This document shows, one piece after another, positions 12,549 to 21,398 of a DNA stretch of 64,000 nucleotides. Position numbers and translations under genes: made by a program. This stretch comes from Chionoecetes opilio. Lineage: Eukaryota; Arthropoda; Malacostraca; Decapoda; Majidae. Below the pieces are notes generated by a model. That model had not been told where the DNA came from and did not search any database. It saw only the letters and a program-made list of their open reading frames with translations. The stretch is from assembly GCA_016584305.1 (NCBI GenBank), contig JACEEZ010020317.1, positions 600,794 through 664,793 on the forward strand, written 5' to 3'. Numbering within the stretch: the stretch's first letter is position 1; the number at the start of each line of letters is the position of its first letter.

Positions 12549-12992
12549 GGTATTAGTCCAGATGAACACCGAACTCACTTTGGTGGACGAAACTATTTTT
12601 TTCTTGTGTGTTTTTATGTGTTTTGAATTAATCTGCTAACCGTTTCTGTCGCAATTTTTTTGTTTGTTTTTTGTTAAGGTAAAGGTTAGTTTTTTTTTAG
12701 TTTTTTTTTTTTAGTTAGGTAAAGGTTAGGTTAAAGGTTAGGTTAGGTATAGGTTAGGTATAACCTAAGTTAAAGGTTAGGTTAGGTATAGGTTAGGTAT
12801 GGGTTATGTTAGGTATAGGTAAAGGTTAGGGTAGGTTTAGATTCGTTTTGTTTCTTTAATTTTTGCAAAAAAAAAAAAAATAATAATTGCGACAGAAACG
12901 GTTAGCAGATCCATTCAAAACACACAAAAACACATCAGAAAAAAATAGTTTCGTCCACCAAAGTGAGTTCGGTGTTCATCTGGATATTTATC
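12549..12992. mobile_element. MITE with 8-bp target duplication and about 108-bp TIRs
   Basis: It is flanked on both sides by TATGCTTT (12541-12548 and 12993-13000), an exact 8-bp duplication. The termini GGTATTAGTCCAGATGAACA and GATAAATATCCAGATGAACA open a nearly identical inverted repeat of about 108 bp. The element interrupts the LINE reverse transcriptase exactly within the ...DLEKA|YDR... block. Its centre is made of AGGTTAAAGG/TTAGG-like repeats. The 8-bp duplication fits hAT or Mutator-like transposition. Confidence 0.85.
12700..12836 (+). repeat. Degenerate TTAGG-like repeat inside a MITE
   Basis: Irregular units of AGGTTAGGTA and AGGTAAAGGTTAGG fill the centre of the 12549-12992 element. 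Confidence 0.8.
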
Positions 12993-13394
12993 TATGCTTT
13001 CTCTAAATCCATGAATGCAGCATACATCTTCTTGTCTTTTGCTAACATTGTCTTAATTATCATTCGCATATCTAAGATCTGATCTACACAACATTTCCCA
13101 GTTCTAAATCTGCCTTGCTCCTCACTAACCTTGCCATTTGTGATTTTTTGTATTCTTCCAATTATGATTTTACCATACAGTTTGCCTCATCACTGTGGAG
13201 TACATGATGACTCAATGAAGCTAAATATGAGCCAACCTGGTAACAACATTGCCAATCTAGCTAATCACAGCCCTGGAATTATACCACATTTACCACAGCT
13301 TAGGTAACCTTAGGTTACCTAACGGTAACCTAACCTAACCATTACCGTCGGCGAGTTTTCCCGCTTTGTGTAGGGACGAGCATTTCGGTAGACG

Positions 13395-13517
13395 ACATGT
13401 AGTACCAGGTACCATGAGGCAAGGATGGGTAATGTCACCGTGGTTATGCAACTTGTTTATGGATGGAGTAATAAGATAAATCAAAACAAAGGTTGGTGAT
13501 GTTGGTATAGACTCAGA
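13395..13517 (+). pseudogene. Reverse transcriptase fragment in the opposite arm
   Basis: The plus strand reads MSPWLCNLFMDGVIR after a GGCAAGGATGGGTAATG start, which is the same RT block as the minus-strand copy near 12290. The reading is cut at 13517 by the insertion that begins at 13518; homologous sequence resumes at 15629. Confidence 0.7.
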
Positions 13518-13934
13518 GGTATCCGGTCATTTCGCCACACTATGGAGTCATTTCGCCCACAGGTTAATTCGCCCACACTATGGAGTCATTTCGCCCACAT
13601 TATGGAGTCATTTCACCCAAGGTTACTGGTGGTTCATTCCCTTTCTGCCAGAGGAAGATATAGTTACATGTCTCTCCGTGACATGGATCGTGTGGGCGAA
13701 TTGACTGGGTATTATTCTAGTGTTTGCCCATACTCCCCCTCTCCCACAAAACAAGCTTGGGGATGCTTGCAAAATATGCGTCGCAACCACATCGTTTTTG
13801 AGTTAGGGGTGTTGATAAAATTTCCTAGATGTAGGGAATATTCATTGGATTTCTTCTGAGTCCATAGACATGTGAACCTGACGATCCTCACAGAATGATG
13901 ACCGAAGTGTCGAGAACCCCCCCAACCCCGCTAG

Positions 13935-14092
13935 GAGGTTAGGTTAGGTTAGGGTAGGTTAGGTTTGGTTAGGTTAGGTTAGGTTAGGTTTGGTTAGGTT
14001 AGGTTAGGTTAGATTTGGTTAGGTTAGGATAGGTGAGATTTGGTTAGGTTTGGTTAGCTTAGGTTAGATCTGGTTAGGTTAGGTTATCGGTG
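13935..14092 (+). repeat. TTAGG-type telomere-like repeat, about 155 bp
   Basis: Mostly perfect GGTTAGGTTAGG with variants GGTTTGG and AGATTTGG. It is the longest telomere-like run in the window and lies inside the nested element, so it does not mark a chromosome end. Confidence 0.9.
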
Positions 14093-14229
14093 GGTCAAGC
14101 CCCCTGCTTGGGTAGGTTAATTTTGGTTAGGCAATTTTCTCTAGATATAAGGAAATTACCCTAGATCTAGGGAATTTTACCCCCCCTACACAACTCTTTA
14201 ATTACGTGTTTCCGACGCATAATTTGTTC

Positions 14230-14410
14230 CCCACCCGAAAACTCCGCATTCCCAGAGCTGGGCGCGACTTTAATTTTTTCAGGTGCGACTTTGACTTTGC
14301 GACTTTGCCGCCGGACCTGGTGCAACTGCGACTCTGCGACTCTATTTTTGGCCCCCCCAGTGCGACTTGCGACTTTGCGACTTTGCGACTGCGACTTATT
14401 TTTCCCGGTG
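14230..14410. repeat. GCGACTTT subterminal repeats
   Basis: Many copies of TGCGACTTTGCGACT. The inverse-oriented partner block (AAAGTCGCAAAGTCGC) lies at about 15185-15350. The two blocks flank the transposase remnant, as subterminal transposase-binding repeats do. Confidence 0.7.
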
Positions 14411-14524
14411 CGACTCCGCTAAATTACAAAGTAAACTTTAGCGCGATAACAGAAACATGCTTTTATAAGGCAGAAAAACACATATTTATTCATTTTTTAG
14501 TTCAAACACAGCCTAAACTAATAT

Positions 14525-14986
14525 CTACAGGTCCTCCTCCTCCTCCTCTACGTTCTCCTGGCCCATCTTCTCCTCCAGGAGGTCCATGTTCCCTTTGAGG
14601 AACACAAGCTCCTGAAAGTTGACCTCCTCCAGGGAGGACCTCTTGGCCCTGAGGACGTCCCCGGCCGTGCTGAAGAGCCTCTCCACAGCTGCAGAGCTGG
14701 GGAGGGGGGTATTATACCTAATGAATAAGTCCACCCACACCTCCCTGTGCTGGTAGGGGAAGAGGGACCAGGCCAGCTCGCCTTTAAAAGGCACCCACTC
14801 CTCCATGGACTTCCTCAGGACCTCCCTCACATCCTGCTGCTGGTTGGCCGGGCCTCTAGCAAACAACTTGTTGAAGAGGCGGGCTTCCATGTCCTCGGGT
14901 TCCTGCACTTCTGGCTGGCCAGGCTGACGCTGCTGCTGCCCACAGATTCTGCGGTCTGCCAAAGATCCTTGGTTCTGCCCAAGCAC
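14525..14986 (-). pseudogene. hAT transposase C-terminal (dimerisation) fragment
   Basis: An open frame of 153 residues ends in an acidic tail and a stop. It contains the hAT dimerisation signature: YNTPLPSSAAVERLFSTAGD, then VLRAKRSSLEEVNFQELVFLK. This matches the usual hAT C-terminus (lyl..PsSs..vER.FS.aG.i...rRs.L....v..L.fL..N). The RNase-H catalytic region expected upstream, at higher coordinates, is missing, so it is a 3' fragment. Its place between inverted subterminal repeats supports a decayed autonomous element. Confidence 0.85.
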
Positions 14987-16659
14987 ATATCATGTGTGGT
15001 TGACTAGTTATCAACCACACTTGCTAGACAGAATCATGTCAGAATGTACCTACACTGTTTAACCTATTCTATTAGCGCCGAGTGGCAATTAAGTGAATTA
15101 ACGATACAACCGGTATACGGTCAAGTGCCATACGACTTTGCCGCATTCCGAATGCCGCGCTGATGCCGCGGCAATTTCTTTCAAAAAAGTCGTCTTTGTT
15201 CCTGTTCAAAGTCGGGGCAAAAGTCGCGGAAAATTGGCGGTGCAACTTTGCTTAGCCCGACTTTTTCAAAACGTTTGCGACTTTCGACTTTGCGACTTCG
15301 AAATTCATCGTGCAGCAAAGTCGCAAAGTCGCAAAGTCGCAACTCGGTGCCGCAACGCCCAGCTCTGCGCATTCCCACAGGTCCTAAAACTTGTTTTGGG
15401 GAAGTGGGAGAGTATGGGCAAACACTAGAAATCTACCGTCATTTCGCCCAAGGTTACTGGTGGTTCATTCCATTTCTGCCAGAGGAAGATGTAGTTACAT
15501 GACTCCGTGACATGGATCATGTGGGCGAATTTACTTTAGAGTGGGCGAATTGACTCTTACATGTGGGCGAATTGACTCACATGTGGGCGAATTGAAGTGT
15601 GGGCGAAATGACCGGTAACCGACTCAGAGTATGCATTGGCTCGTCAAGTAACACTTAAACCATGATGTAGGCCTACCACTACTTATTATGAGGAAAGACA
15701 ACAAAAGGAACTCAATTAATAAGGTATTTTAATACTATCATAACTATGAATATGTTACAACCTACAAAAAGAAGACTACGACGATGAAAACATTTCGAGT
15801 TGTTTTGGACGCAATTGATATTCCAGGTGCTATATTTCCGTGCTCGCTGACAACATAGAGAAGACCTTAGGTGATGATTGATGTGCAGAGGCTTCTAAAC
15901 CAGGAAAACAGTCACAGCAGAGTCTCATTAAGAAGTAAGCAAGTGGTAGGGACACATTACGTACATACCAGTTGCTTACCTTTTGACGAGGCTCTGTTAT
16001 GATTCTGTTTTCTTGGTTTAGAAGCCTCTGCACACCAGCCATTACCTCAGGTCTTCTCTATAGTGTTGTCAGCGAGAACAGAGCACAGTAATATAGCACC
16101 TGGAATATCAATTTCGCGCAAAATAACTCGAAATTCTTCCATCGCCGTAGTTTTTCCATCGTAGGTCCACTCGCGGCGACCCCGACTTATCCCCACAATG
16201 CACCGATGTAAACAAACCGTGACGTAGTTATGGGTAGGGTCCAAGACATGACCACTGATCTATATAACATGGATCGCGGATCTGGGCTAGCTGTGGCCGA
16301 GCCGCCGAGATACTGAAGTCAGCCACCAGCCACCATGGCAATCTCCTTTTCATCGTATTACTGGATAACGACACAGGAATATTTCTGGTTAAATTTTCTA
16401 AGCATATTGCATTATATAGTAATGTTTTTATAAGTGTTGAACAGCCCATTAGTCTATTAATCGGCTAATGGGTTGTGCAACACCCCTTAAAACATTACTA
16501 TATCTGCAATATACTTAGAAAGTATAACCATAAATATTCCTCAATCAGTTAATATAACAGCGGCAAATGGTCATATGCCCTACGGCCCGCCGGTGAGCCT
16601 CTGAGCAAATTCCCAGCGGCCCTACGTCGTACACTTCCGTCGGGCCGCCGATAAGACAT

Positions 16660-16685
16660 ACGGAGGGCCTCCGGAGGCCCTCCGT
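16660..16685. repeat. 26-bp perfect GC palindrome
   Basis: ACGGAGGGCCTCC is followed immediately by its reverse complement GGAGGCCCTCCGT. Confidence 0.8.
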
Positions 16686-16796
16686 CTTTGTGTTTGCTGG
16701 GCAGCCGCCATCTTGCCAATACCAAAACAAATACATGGGCCGACCCAGGCCGTGGCTGGGTGCTGGCTGCTGGCATGTGATAGCCTATATTACCAC

Positions 16797-16899
16797 CTAC
16801 TACTAATATTAACACCTACTACTACTACTACTATTACCACCTACTACTACTATTACCACCTACAACTACTATTAACACCTACTACTACTACTACTAAAC
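16797..16899. repeat. (ACT)n-like microsatellite
   Basis: CCTACTACTACTATTA-type units, imperfect, over about 100 bases. Confidence 0.85.
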
Positions 16900-16962
16900 T
16901 TCCAACCTAGTGCATCGTCGAACCTTCCAAGTCATTTATTTACGGTGATACACAGACAACAG

Positions 16963-17178
16963 GTGTGTTGCGAGGCCGTACAGGTGTGTAGTGACAGGTG
17001 TCTTGCGAGGCCGTACAGGTGTGTAGTGACAGGTGTGTTGCGAGGCCGTACAGGTGTGTAGTGACAGGTGTCTTGCGAGGCCGTACAGGTGTGTAGTGAC
17101 AGGTGTCTTGTGAGGCCGTACAGGTGTGTAGTGACAGGTGTCTTGCGAGGCCGTACAGGTGTGTAGTGACAGGTGTAG
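16963..17178. repeat. 35-bp minisatellite, about six copies
   Basis: A 35-base unit containing TTGCGAGGCCGTACAGG and TGTGTAGTGACAGG repeats exactly every 35 bases (16971, 17006, 17041, 17076, 17111, 17146). The only steady variation is TGTGTTG versus TGTCTTG. Confidence 0.95.
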
Positions 17179-17695
17179 TGTATGTGGTAAAGCGAGAGAG
17201 GCTAAGAGTGCGGTGTTAGCCCCCGAGTGTGTGTGTCTGACCTAAAGAGCGAACGCGCAGTTCTCGTCCGCTATAACGGCGTCAGCCCCGTACCGCCGCG
17301 GCCACGGGTACGGCGCGGGCCACAGTGGTCCATAGAAGCTACTCTCGGGGATTACAGGAAGTTTAAATGACTCAAAAACCTTTGGCCTAATCAAAAAACC
17401 TTTCTTAATTAGGTATATTGAATTGAAAGTAGTTAGTTTCGTACACTGATTTTGAGTATTTTCGTACATACCTGGTGTCGTTTCGTAACCCTAGTAGTCA
17501 AGTTCAACTCTGAGCTGAGTGTACGAAACGATTATGGTTTCATATAGACTACGAAACAACTTTTGGTAATAATGGACGAGAGTTTCGCGGTCGTTTTCAG
17601 AGACACCAACTATTTTTTCTTGGCCTACAATAGGTGCTTGTTGTAATGGATAGTTTTATTTTGCGCAACCCCCCCCCCCCCAAAAAAAAAATAAT
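17179..17695. other. No gene recognised
   Basis: A GC-rich part (17260-17340) is followed by AT-rich sequence. The minus-strand frame 17242-17469 has no known domain. Confidence 0.4.
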
Positions 17696-17696
17696 A

Positions 17697-17880
17697 ATAA
17701 TGAAACCTAACCTAACCTTATAGGTTTTAATGAAACCTAACCTAGCTAACCTTAAAGGTTTTAATGGAACCTAACCTAACCTTATAGGTTTTAATGAAAC
17801 CTAACCTAACCTTAAAGGTTTTAATGAAACCTAGCCTAACCTTATAGGCTGTAATGAAACCTAACCTAACTTTAACCACA
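17697..17880. repeat. 30-bp minisatellite with CCTAA cores
   Basis: Six units of about 30 bases of the form TGAAACCTAACCTAACCTTA + TAGGTTTTAA. Each unit starts with AACCT and ends with AGGTT, so single units can fold back on themselves. Confidence 0.9.
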
Positions 17881-18049
17881 AGGTATATTTTTTTTTCTCG
17901 CAAAATAAAGCTATCTCCATTAGAACAAGCACCGCTTATTAGGAAGCGCTATGATCGTTTGTATCATAACCGCACTCAGGTCTGTATGCATTTTGCTCAT
18001 CAAAACACAGATCACCGTGTAATAGTTTAGTTGAGCAGCTCAGTGAAAT

Positions 18050-18079
18050 CTGCTCAGTGAGCAGCTGCTCACTGAGCAG
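18050..18079. repeat. 30-bp perfect palindrome
   Basis: CTGCTCAGTGAGCAG is followed directly by the reverse complement CTGCTCACTGAGCAG. A diverged relative (GAGCAGCTCAGTG) precedes it at 18033. Confidence 0.8.
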
Positions 18080-18111
18080 AAAAGTGCCCGTGTAATACCG
18101 GCTTTACTCAC

Positions 18112-18179
18112 CGGTGGAAAGATTTGCCACTTCCAGGTCCTGGTCTGTTTGTACAGTTAATAGCAGCACAGCTTGGCAT
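18112..18179 (-). CDS. THAP zinc-finger domain, first coding exon
   Basis: The ATG opens MPSCAAINCTNRPGPGSG followed by KSFH and two bases of an Arg codon. The exon ends at a strong donor (CACCG|GTGAGT). THAP domains (C2CH zinc fingers that bind DNA) start almost invariably with M..C....C.N....G.SFHRFP, and the first intron often falls just before FP. The two expected cysteines (residues 4 and 9) are present. No continuation with the Trp/Pro/CxxH half was found downstream on the minus strand, which is filled by minisatellites. It is either an orphan exon or a gene with its second exon beyond the repeats. THAP exons occur both in host genes and in P/Kolobok-type transposons. Confidence 0.6.
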
Positions 18180-18554
18180 GACGAGGCGATAAGCACAACC
18201 AGACAGTGGGTACACTCCAGCAACGCGAGCCGCAGAAACAAGGCTTTGTTTTGGTATTGGCAAGATGGCGGATAGTTGGAACCAGTGCTGAGCCAGGCTT
18301 CCACGATCCATGTGTTATAGATCAGTGGACATGACTGAGTCAGCGAGGGACGCGTGAGGTCAGAGCCGAGCCCACCAACGCCAAACATTGTTTCTAGTAT
18401 CTACTGACCTTGGATCTCACCTAACAAAGTTTACAGTAATATTTAAGATATTTCAATGATATTATAACATCACACAGATAATGTTTATATGAGTTTCAAC
18501 CAAAAATATGGTAAAAAAAAAGTATCATACTTACAAAGGAAGAAGGGTTTGGAG

Positions 18555-18775
18555 ATACATAACCTCACTATAAGTTACTAACCTAACCTCACTATAAGTT
18601 ACTAACTTAACCTCACTATAACCCCTTAAAAGTTACTAACCTAACCTCACTATAACCCCTAAAAGTTATTAACCTAACCTCACTATAACCCCTAGAAGCT
18701 ACTAACCTAACCCTACCATAACCCCCTAAAAGTTACTAACCTACCCTCACTATAACCCCCTAAAAGTTACTTATA
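18555..18775. repeat. About 32-bp minisatellite (CCTAACCTCACTATAACCCC)
   Basis: Units of AAAGTTACTAACCTAACCTC + ACTATAACCCCT repeat about seven times with length variation. Confidence 0.9.
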
Positions 18776-18789
18776 TTGCCGTAGGCGGC

Positions 18790-18935
18790 CGCATTGGAGA
18801 TACACCGTTGTGTGTAAGGGGTTGTTGTGTGTAAGGGGGTTGTTGTGTGTAAGGGGTTGTTGTGTGTAAGGGGGTTGTTGTGTGTAAGGGGTTGTTGTGT
18901 GTAAGGGGGTTGTTGTGTGTAAGGGGTTGTTGTTG
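18790..18935. repeat. 17/18-bp GTGTGTAAGGGG minisatellite
   Basis: Alternating units of TGTGTGTAAGGGGTTGT and the same with an extra G. In the minus-strand frame it reads Thr-Gln-Gln-Pro/His-Asn-Asn repeats and directly extends the broken exon at 18935-19134, after LAATTT. Confidence 0.9.
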
Positions 18936-19134
18936 CCGCTAACATCTGTTCGTCCGCCTCGTATTCTGGTTCAAACATATATGATATAGGGTTGGGCTCC
19001 CATCACAATCTGAGGTTCGTTTTCCTCATAGTATACGCGAGCAGCGTCATTTATTTCTGTCTCAGATTGAGCATCGTACTCTAGATCTGTCACAGCGACA
19101 GATTCACTGACACCGAAGTACAATCGCTCATCAT
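18935..19134 (-). pseudogene. Second broken copy of the YYEENEPQIVM exon
   Basis: Same start as the copy at 4534 (two ATG codons, then SDCTSVS). A 4-base loss (GACA) shifts the frame before ESVAVTDLEYDAQSETEIN. The reading then follows YYEENEPQIVMGAQPY, another shift, and MFEPEYEADEQMLAATTT, and runs into the minisatellite. The two copies differ enough to be old paralogues. Confidence 0.4.
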
Positions 19135-19170
19135 AACATTTGCCGAAAAGTGTCAGACAGATGTTTACAT

Positions 19171-20170
19171 CAGTGCTGCCAGATCGATCGAGCTGCCAAA
19201 ATTTCCCTATATTCACCTCAAACATCTCCCAGTTTAGCCCTGTATTTCCCTGTCGCCTTTATATCAGTTTTTCCGTCAGAATTGCACAATTTGCAATGGA
19301 AATACAGAGGGCCTTTACCCCTTCATATCAGCCAACTTAAAAATTTGGGGTCACTTTCCCATTTATCAGTGTATCTTGAGTGTACGCCTGGCGTTTGCGC
19401 TTGTATGGAGGCAGTGGCGCAACCAGGGGGCTCTCCGAAATGTCCTTCCTTGTAAGAAATCTGAATACACTAGGTCAGTTAAAAAAAAAGTTATTACAGG
19501 TTCTACCTAGCGATGTGACCGCGTCACCTGACCGTGTACACCTATACCTTGATTTGGTCGCGCATATGCTTCACGAAATGTCTTGAACAAGCATCTAACT
19601 CTAACAGCACCAAAACTATTGTTTCAGCAGCAGAAATATGAAATCAGGCCTGAAAAGGCCATCAGCCGATGGCTGAAAAATTTACCATCCAGCGACTAGC
19701 GATAAATCTGGCGGATTTACTGTGTACTGGGTGGCGAATACAAATTTCTGCCCCCCCTCACCGAAAAATATTCCTAGGTGCACCTCTGGCTGGAGGAGTA
19801 GACATGACTACAGGTCACATCAATAACACAGTAACAGAAATCCTTCAGACACTTCAAACGTCAATCAGTACGGAAGCTTTACCGGGAACTGAGAATGAAC
19901 TCACGGGAGTCTGAGATAGGACCTCAGAACACGTACTGTACCGACACTGTGCGAAAACCGGACGAGAACGATACGGCAATTTCGAGACTTACAGCGAATC
20001 TCTCTCTCTCTCTCTCTCGTAATTTAGAGATATATACACAAAAAGTTTATATATTCCGTATCTTTCGAATTTCCCTATATTTTGGTATATTTTCAATTTT
20101 CTTCCCTGTTTCCCTGTAGTGACCTGAATTTCCCTTAAACAGGGAGATTTCCCTGCATCTGGCAGCACTG
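19171..20170. mobile_element. 1-kb hAT element, non-autonomous
   Basis: The ends CAGTGCTGCCAGAT and ATCTGGCAGCACTG are perfect 14-bp inverted repeats. GTTTACAT duplicates exactly on both sides (19163-19170 and 20171-20178). Subterminal ATTTCCCT(A/G)T motifs crowd both ends. No transposase is present. It lies inside the TTAA element copy and itself hosts another MITE. Confidence 0.9.
19412..19788. mobile_element. hAT MITE nested in the 1-kb hAT element
   Basis: It starts CAGTGGCGCAACCAGG and ends CCTAGGTGCACCTCTG. The flanks TATGGAGG and GCTGGAGG match at 6 of 8 positions. The interior matches 60309-60777 (for example TTCTAGCGATGTGACCGCGT-like and CAAAACTATTGTTTCAG). Confidence 0.75.
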
Positions 20171-20379
20171 GTTTACATTGGCGCGTTCCTCCTCTGACGT
20201 CATCAATAACATTCGTAGCCCTGTTGGAGGGAAGAATGTTTTTTCGCGCGCTTTTTACAAAAGTCGTGTTTTTACGGAAATAAGGCCTGGAAATCAATTA
20301 ATTTTGGTGGATTAGGTGTTTTGAATGTGCATTCAACATAATTAGGCAAAAAAAAAAAGGGTCTGGACGATTACTTTAA

Positions 20380-20640
20380 GGGAGGGAGATGGAGCGGAGC
20401 GAACCTCTACAGCTGTGGGGTCTGAGGAGGGAGTTTGGAATTTATTTTTAAATCAAGCATTTTTAGGGGCATTGAAAGACCTCAGAAGGGATATATTGTA
20501 CTAATCTGATAATCAAAGGCAAAACTATTTTTGTCCCTGTGGGACAAAAGGAGGGGCCATGGCAGAGTTCCCCCCATACCCCCCTATATACGACTGCTCG
20601 GAAGGAAGAGAGGGGTGCGAACACACACACACACACATAC
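20380..20640. other. No gene seen
   Basis: Short stretch with a GGAGGGGCCATGGCAGAG block and an (AC)n run at 20622-20636. It has no supported coding content. Confidence 0.4.
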
Positions 20641-20790
20641 CAGAGGTGGGCACTTCCGCAAAACTTCCGCAAGCCACAACGTCATTTGCGGAAGTCCGAA
20701 TTCGTTTGCGGAGGAGTAAAAAAGTTGCGTAATTGCGTTTACGGAAGTAGCTACTGCCGCAAACGCAAATATGTTCGCAAATTCCCAAGT
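20641..20790 (+). mobile_element. hAT-like end with TTGCGGAAGT subterminal repeats
   Basis: It starts CAGAGGTGGGCACTTCCGCA, a common hAT terminus pattern. Many copies of CCGCAAA and TTGCGGAAGT follow, in both orientations. It is similar to the block at 8047. Confidence 0.6.
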
Positions 20791-20991
20791 GGCCGTGGTG
20801 AGTTTGAACAAGATTCCTGCGCGGCTACGCGCACCGTCCAGCAGGGTGAGTAAGATACGCTAAGGGAGGCTGCTTTCCCACCAGTCAACCTTGACCGCAG
20901 TTATCAGAGCATTCATAGAAGTACATACGTGCACCTACCGAACCAAATTGGCCCACCCCTTCTTGTTTATTCTCTTACTGTCTTCTTTATA

Positions 20992-21073
20992 GGGACTGGC
21001 AACTAAGTGGGCTCTGTGTTACCTCTTTTTGTTGTGCCCTTGGCCAGTCCTTTATGATGTAAAGAAAAAAAAA
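20992..21073 (+). mobile_element. LINE-like 3' tail, copy 1
   Basis: GGGACTGGCAACTAAGTGGG followed by T-rich sequence, TGATGTAAAG and an A-run. The tail form GACTGGC(A/G)A...AAG.GG...TGTA + poly-A recurs at 41067 and 58152, always on the plus strand. It is inferred to be the 3' end of one retrotransposon family. Confidence 0.55.
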
Positions 21074-21398
21074 ATTAAAGCAAGGGGAATGCTATATATC
21101 TTACTATGGATATTTTTTATTTACCTTGCTTTTGTCTTTTATTCTTTTTGTGCTAATATAGCTTTTACTTCATTACATACAACACTTTTCTTTTAAATGC
21201 TGTTTACATATATGCCTGTCTATTTGAAAGCGACCACACACAAGGTCATAAATCACCCTGTAGGCGCTCAAGGAACGTACCCCCATTCAGTCCAAGTATT
21301 AGTTGGGCTGCTATATGAGAATTTGATATATGAGTAAGCTCTGCAGAACGTATTTGCTCCTATCATCATGAGTATAATGTAGCCCCTTATAAGATGTG

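Larger units (their letters stand above)
12240..13235 (-). pseudogene. Broken LINE reverse transcriptase
   Basis: On the minus strand from 13235 the frame reads roughly GRIQKITNGKVSEEQGRF, then CVDQILDMRMI...MYAAFMDLEKA. There it is split by a 444-bp MITE and resumes as YDRADWDGMWDVL. Beyond TTAGG-like repeats it continues as QGRVMSPWLCNLFMDGV near 12290. EEQ.GFR.G..CVDQI, FMDLEKAYD and QG.V.SPWLFN are conserved blocks of non-LTR reverse transcriptases. Stops and insertions make it non-functional. It is inferred to be jockey/CR1-like from these blocks only. Confidence 0.75.
13707..15437. mobile_element. Inner nested element carrying a hAT transposase remnant
   Basis: The left end GGGTATTATTCTAGTGTTTG and the right end (reverse complement GGTAGATTTCTAGTGTTTGC) are inverted repeats that continue through CCCATACTC. 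No matching target duplication was found. About 100 bases of outer-element sequence (TCATTTC.CCCAAGGTTACTG...GTGGGCGAATT) lie in direct orientation on both sides, so the insertion could also reflect recombination between two outer elements. Confidence 0.6.
13518..15620. mobile_element. 2.1-kb GGTA-ended element with 8-bp target duplication
   Basis: The left end GGTATCCGGTCATTTCGCC and the right end (reverse complement GGTTACCGGTCATTTCGCC) form inverted repeats. GACTCAGA flanks both sides (13510-13517 and 15621-15628). The uninterrupted sequence in the other palindrome arm (near 12206-12222) carries GACTCAGA only once, so it acts as an empty site within the same window. Subterminal motifs TCATTTCGCCCA and TGGGCGAATTGACT are repeated many times at both ends. 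A second terminal-repeat pair and a hAT transposase remnant lie inside. Confidence 0.85.
11604..16232. repeat. 4.6-kb inverted duplication (giant palindrome)
   Basis: The left arm 11604 to about 12415 is the reverse complement of the right arm, which now lies in two pieces: 16232 down to 15621, and 13517 down to about 13300. The pieces are separated by an insertion at 13518-15620. The outer ends match as CATAACTACGTCACGG and CCGTGACGTAGTTATG. Each outer arm also contains a smaller internal foldback (11700-12060 and 15780-16110). The arms include reverse-transcriptase remnants, so a LINE-derived segment was duplicated in inverse orientation. Confidence 0.8.
16245..18335. repeat. Inverted promoter-like blocks
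   Basis: The plus-strand block at 16245-16280 (CCACTGATCTATATAACATG and onward) matches the minus strand of 18297-18335. The motif GCCGCCATCTTGCCAATACC at 16686 matches the minus strand of 18250-18270. AAGATGGCGG is the YY1-type core motif. The minus-strand copy lies about 80-160 bases upstream of the THAP start codon, so these look like copies of one promoter or 5' leader. Confidence 0.5.
18780..20375 (-). mobile_element. Partial inverse copy of the TTAA element
   Basis: The end AGTAATCGTCCAGACCC at 20375, flanked by TTAA at 20376-20379, matches the left end of the 4303-6080 element. The homology continues downward through the GCGCGCGAAAA block (20245) and the YYEENE exon. The sequence is split by a 1-kb hAT insertion, and the far end was not found. 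Confidence 0.7.

Noticed and set aside
13935..14092. Chromosome end (telomere)
   Set aside because: The TTAGG-like runs are short, degenerate, inside transposons and flanked by tens of kilobases of other sequence.
16963..17178. Regular 35-bp repeats resembling a CRISPR array
   Set aside because: There are no unique spacers; the repeat is continuous, and the DNA is eukaryotic.
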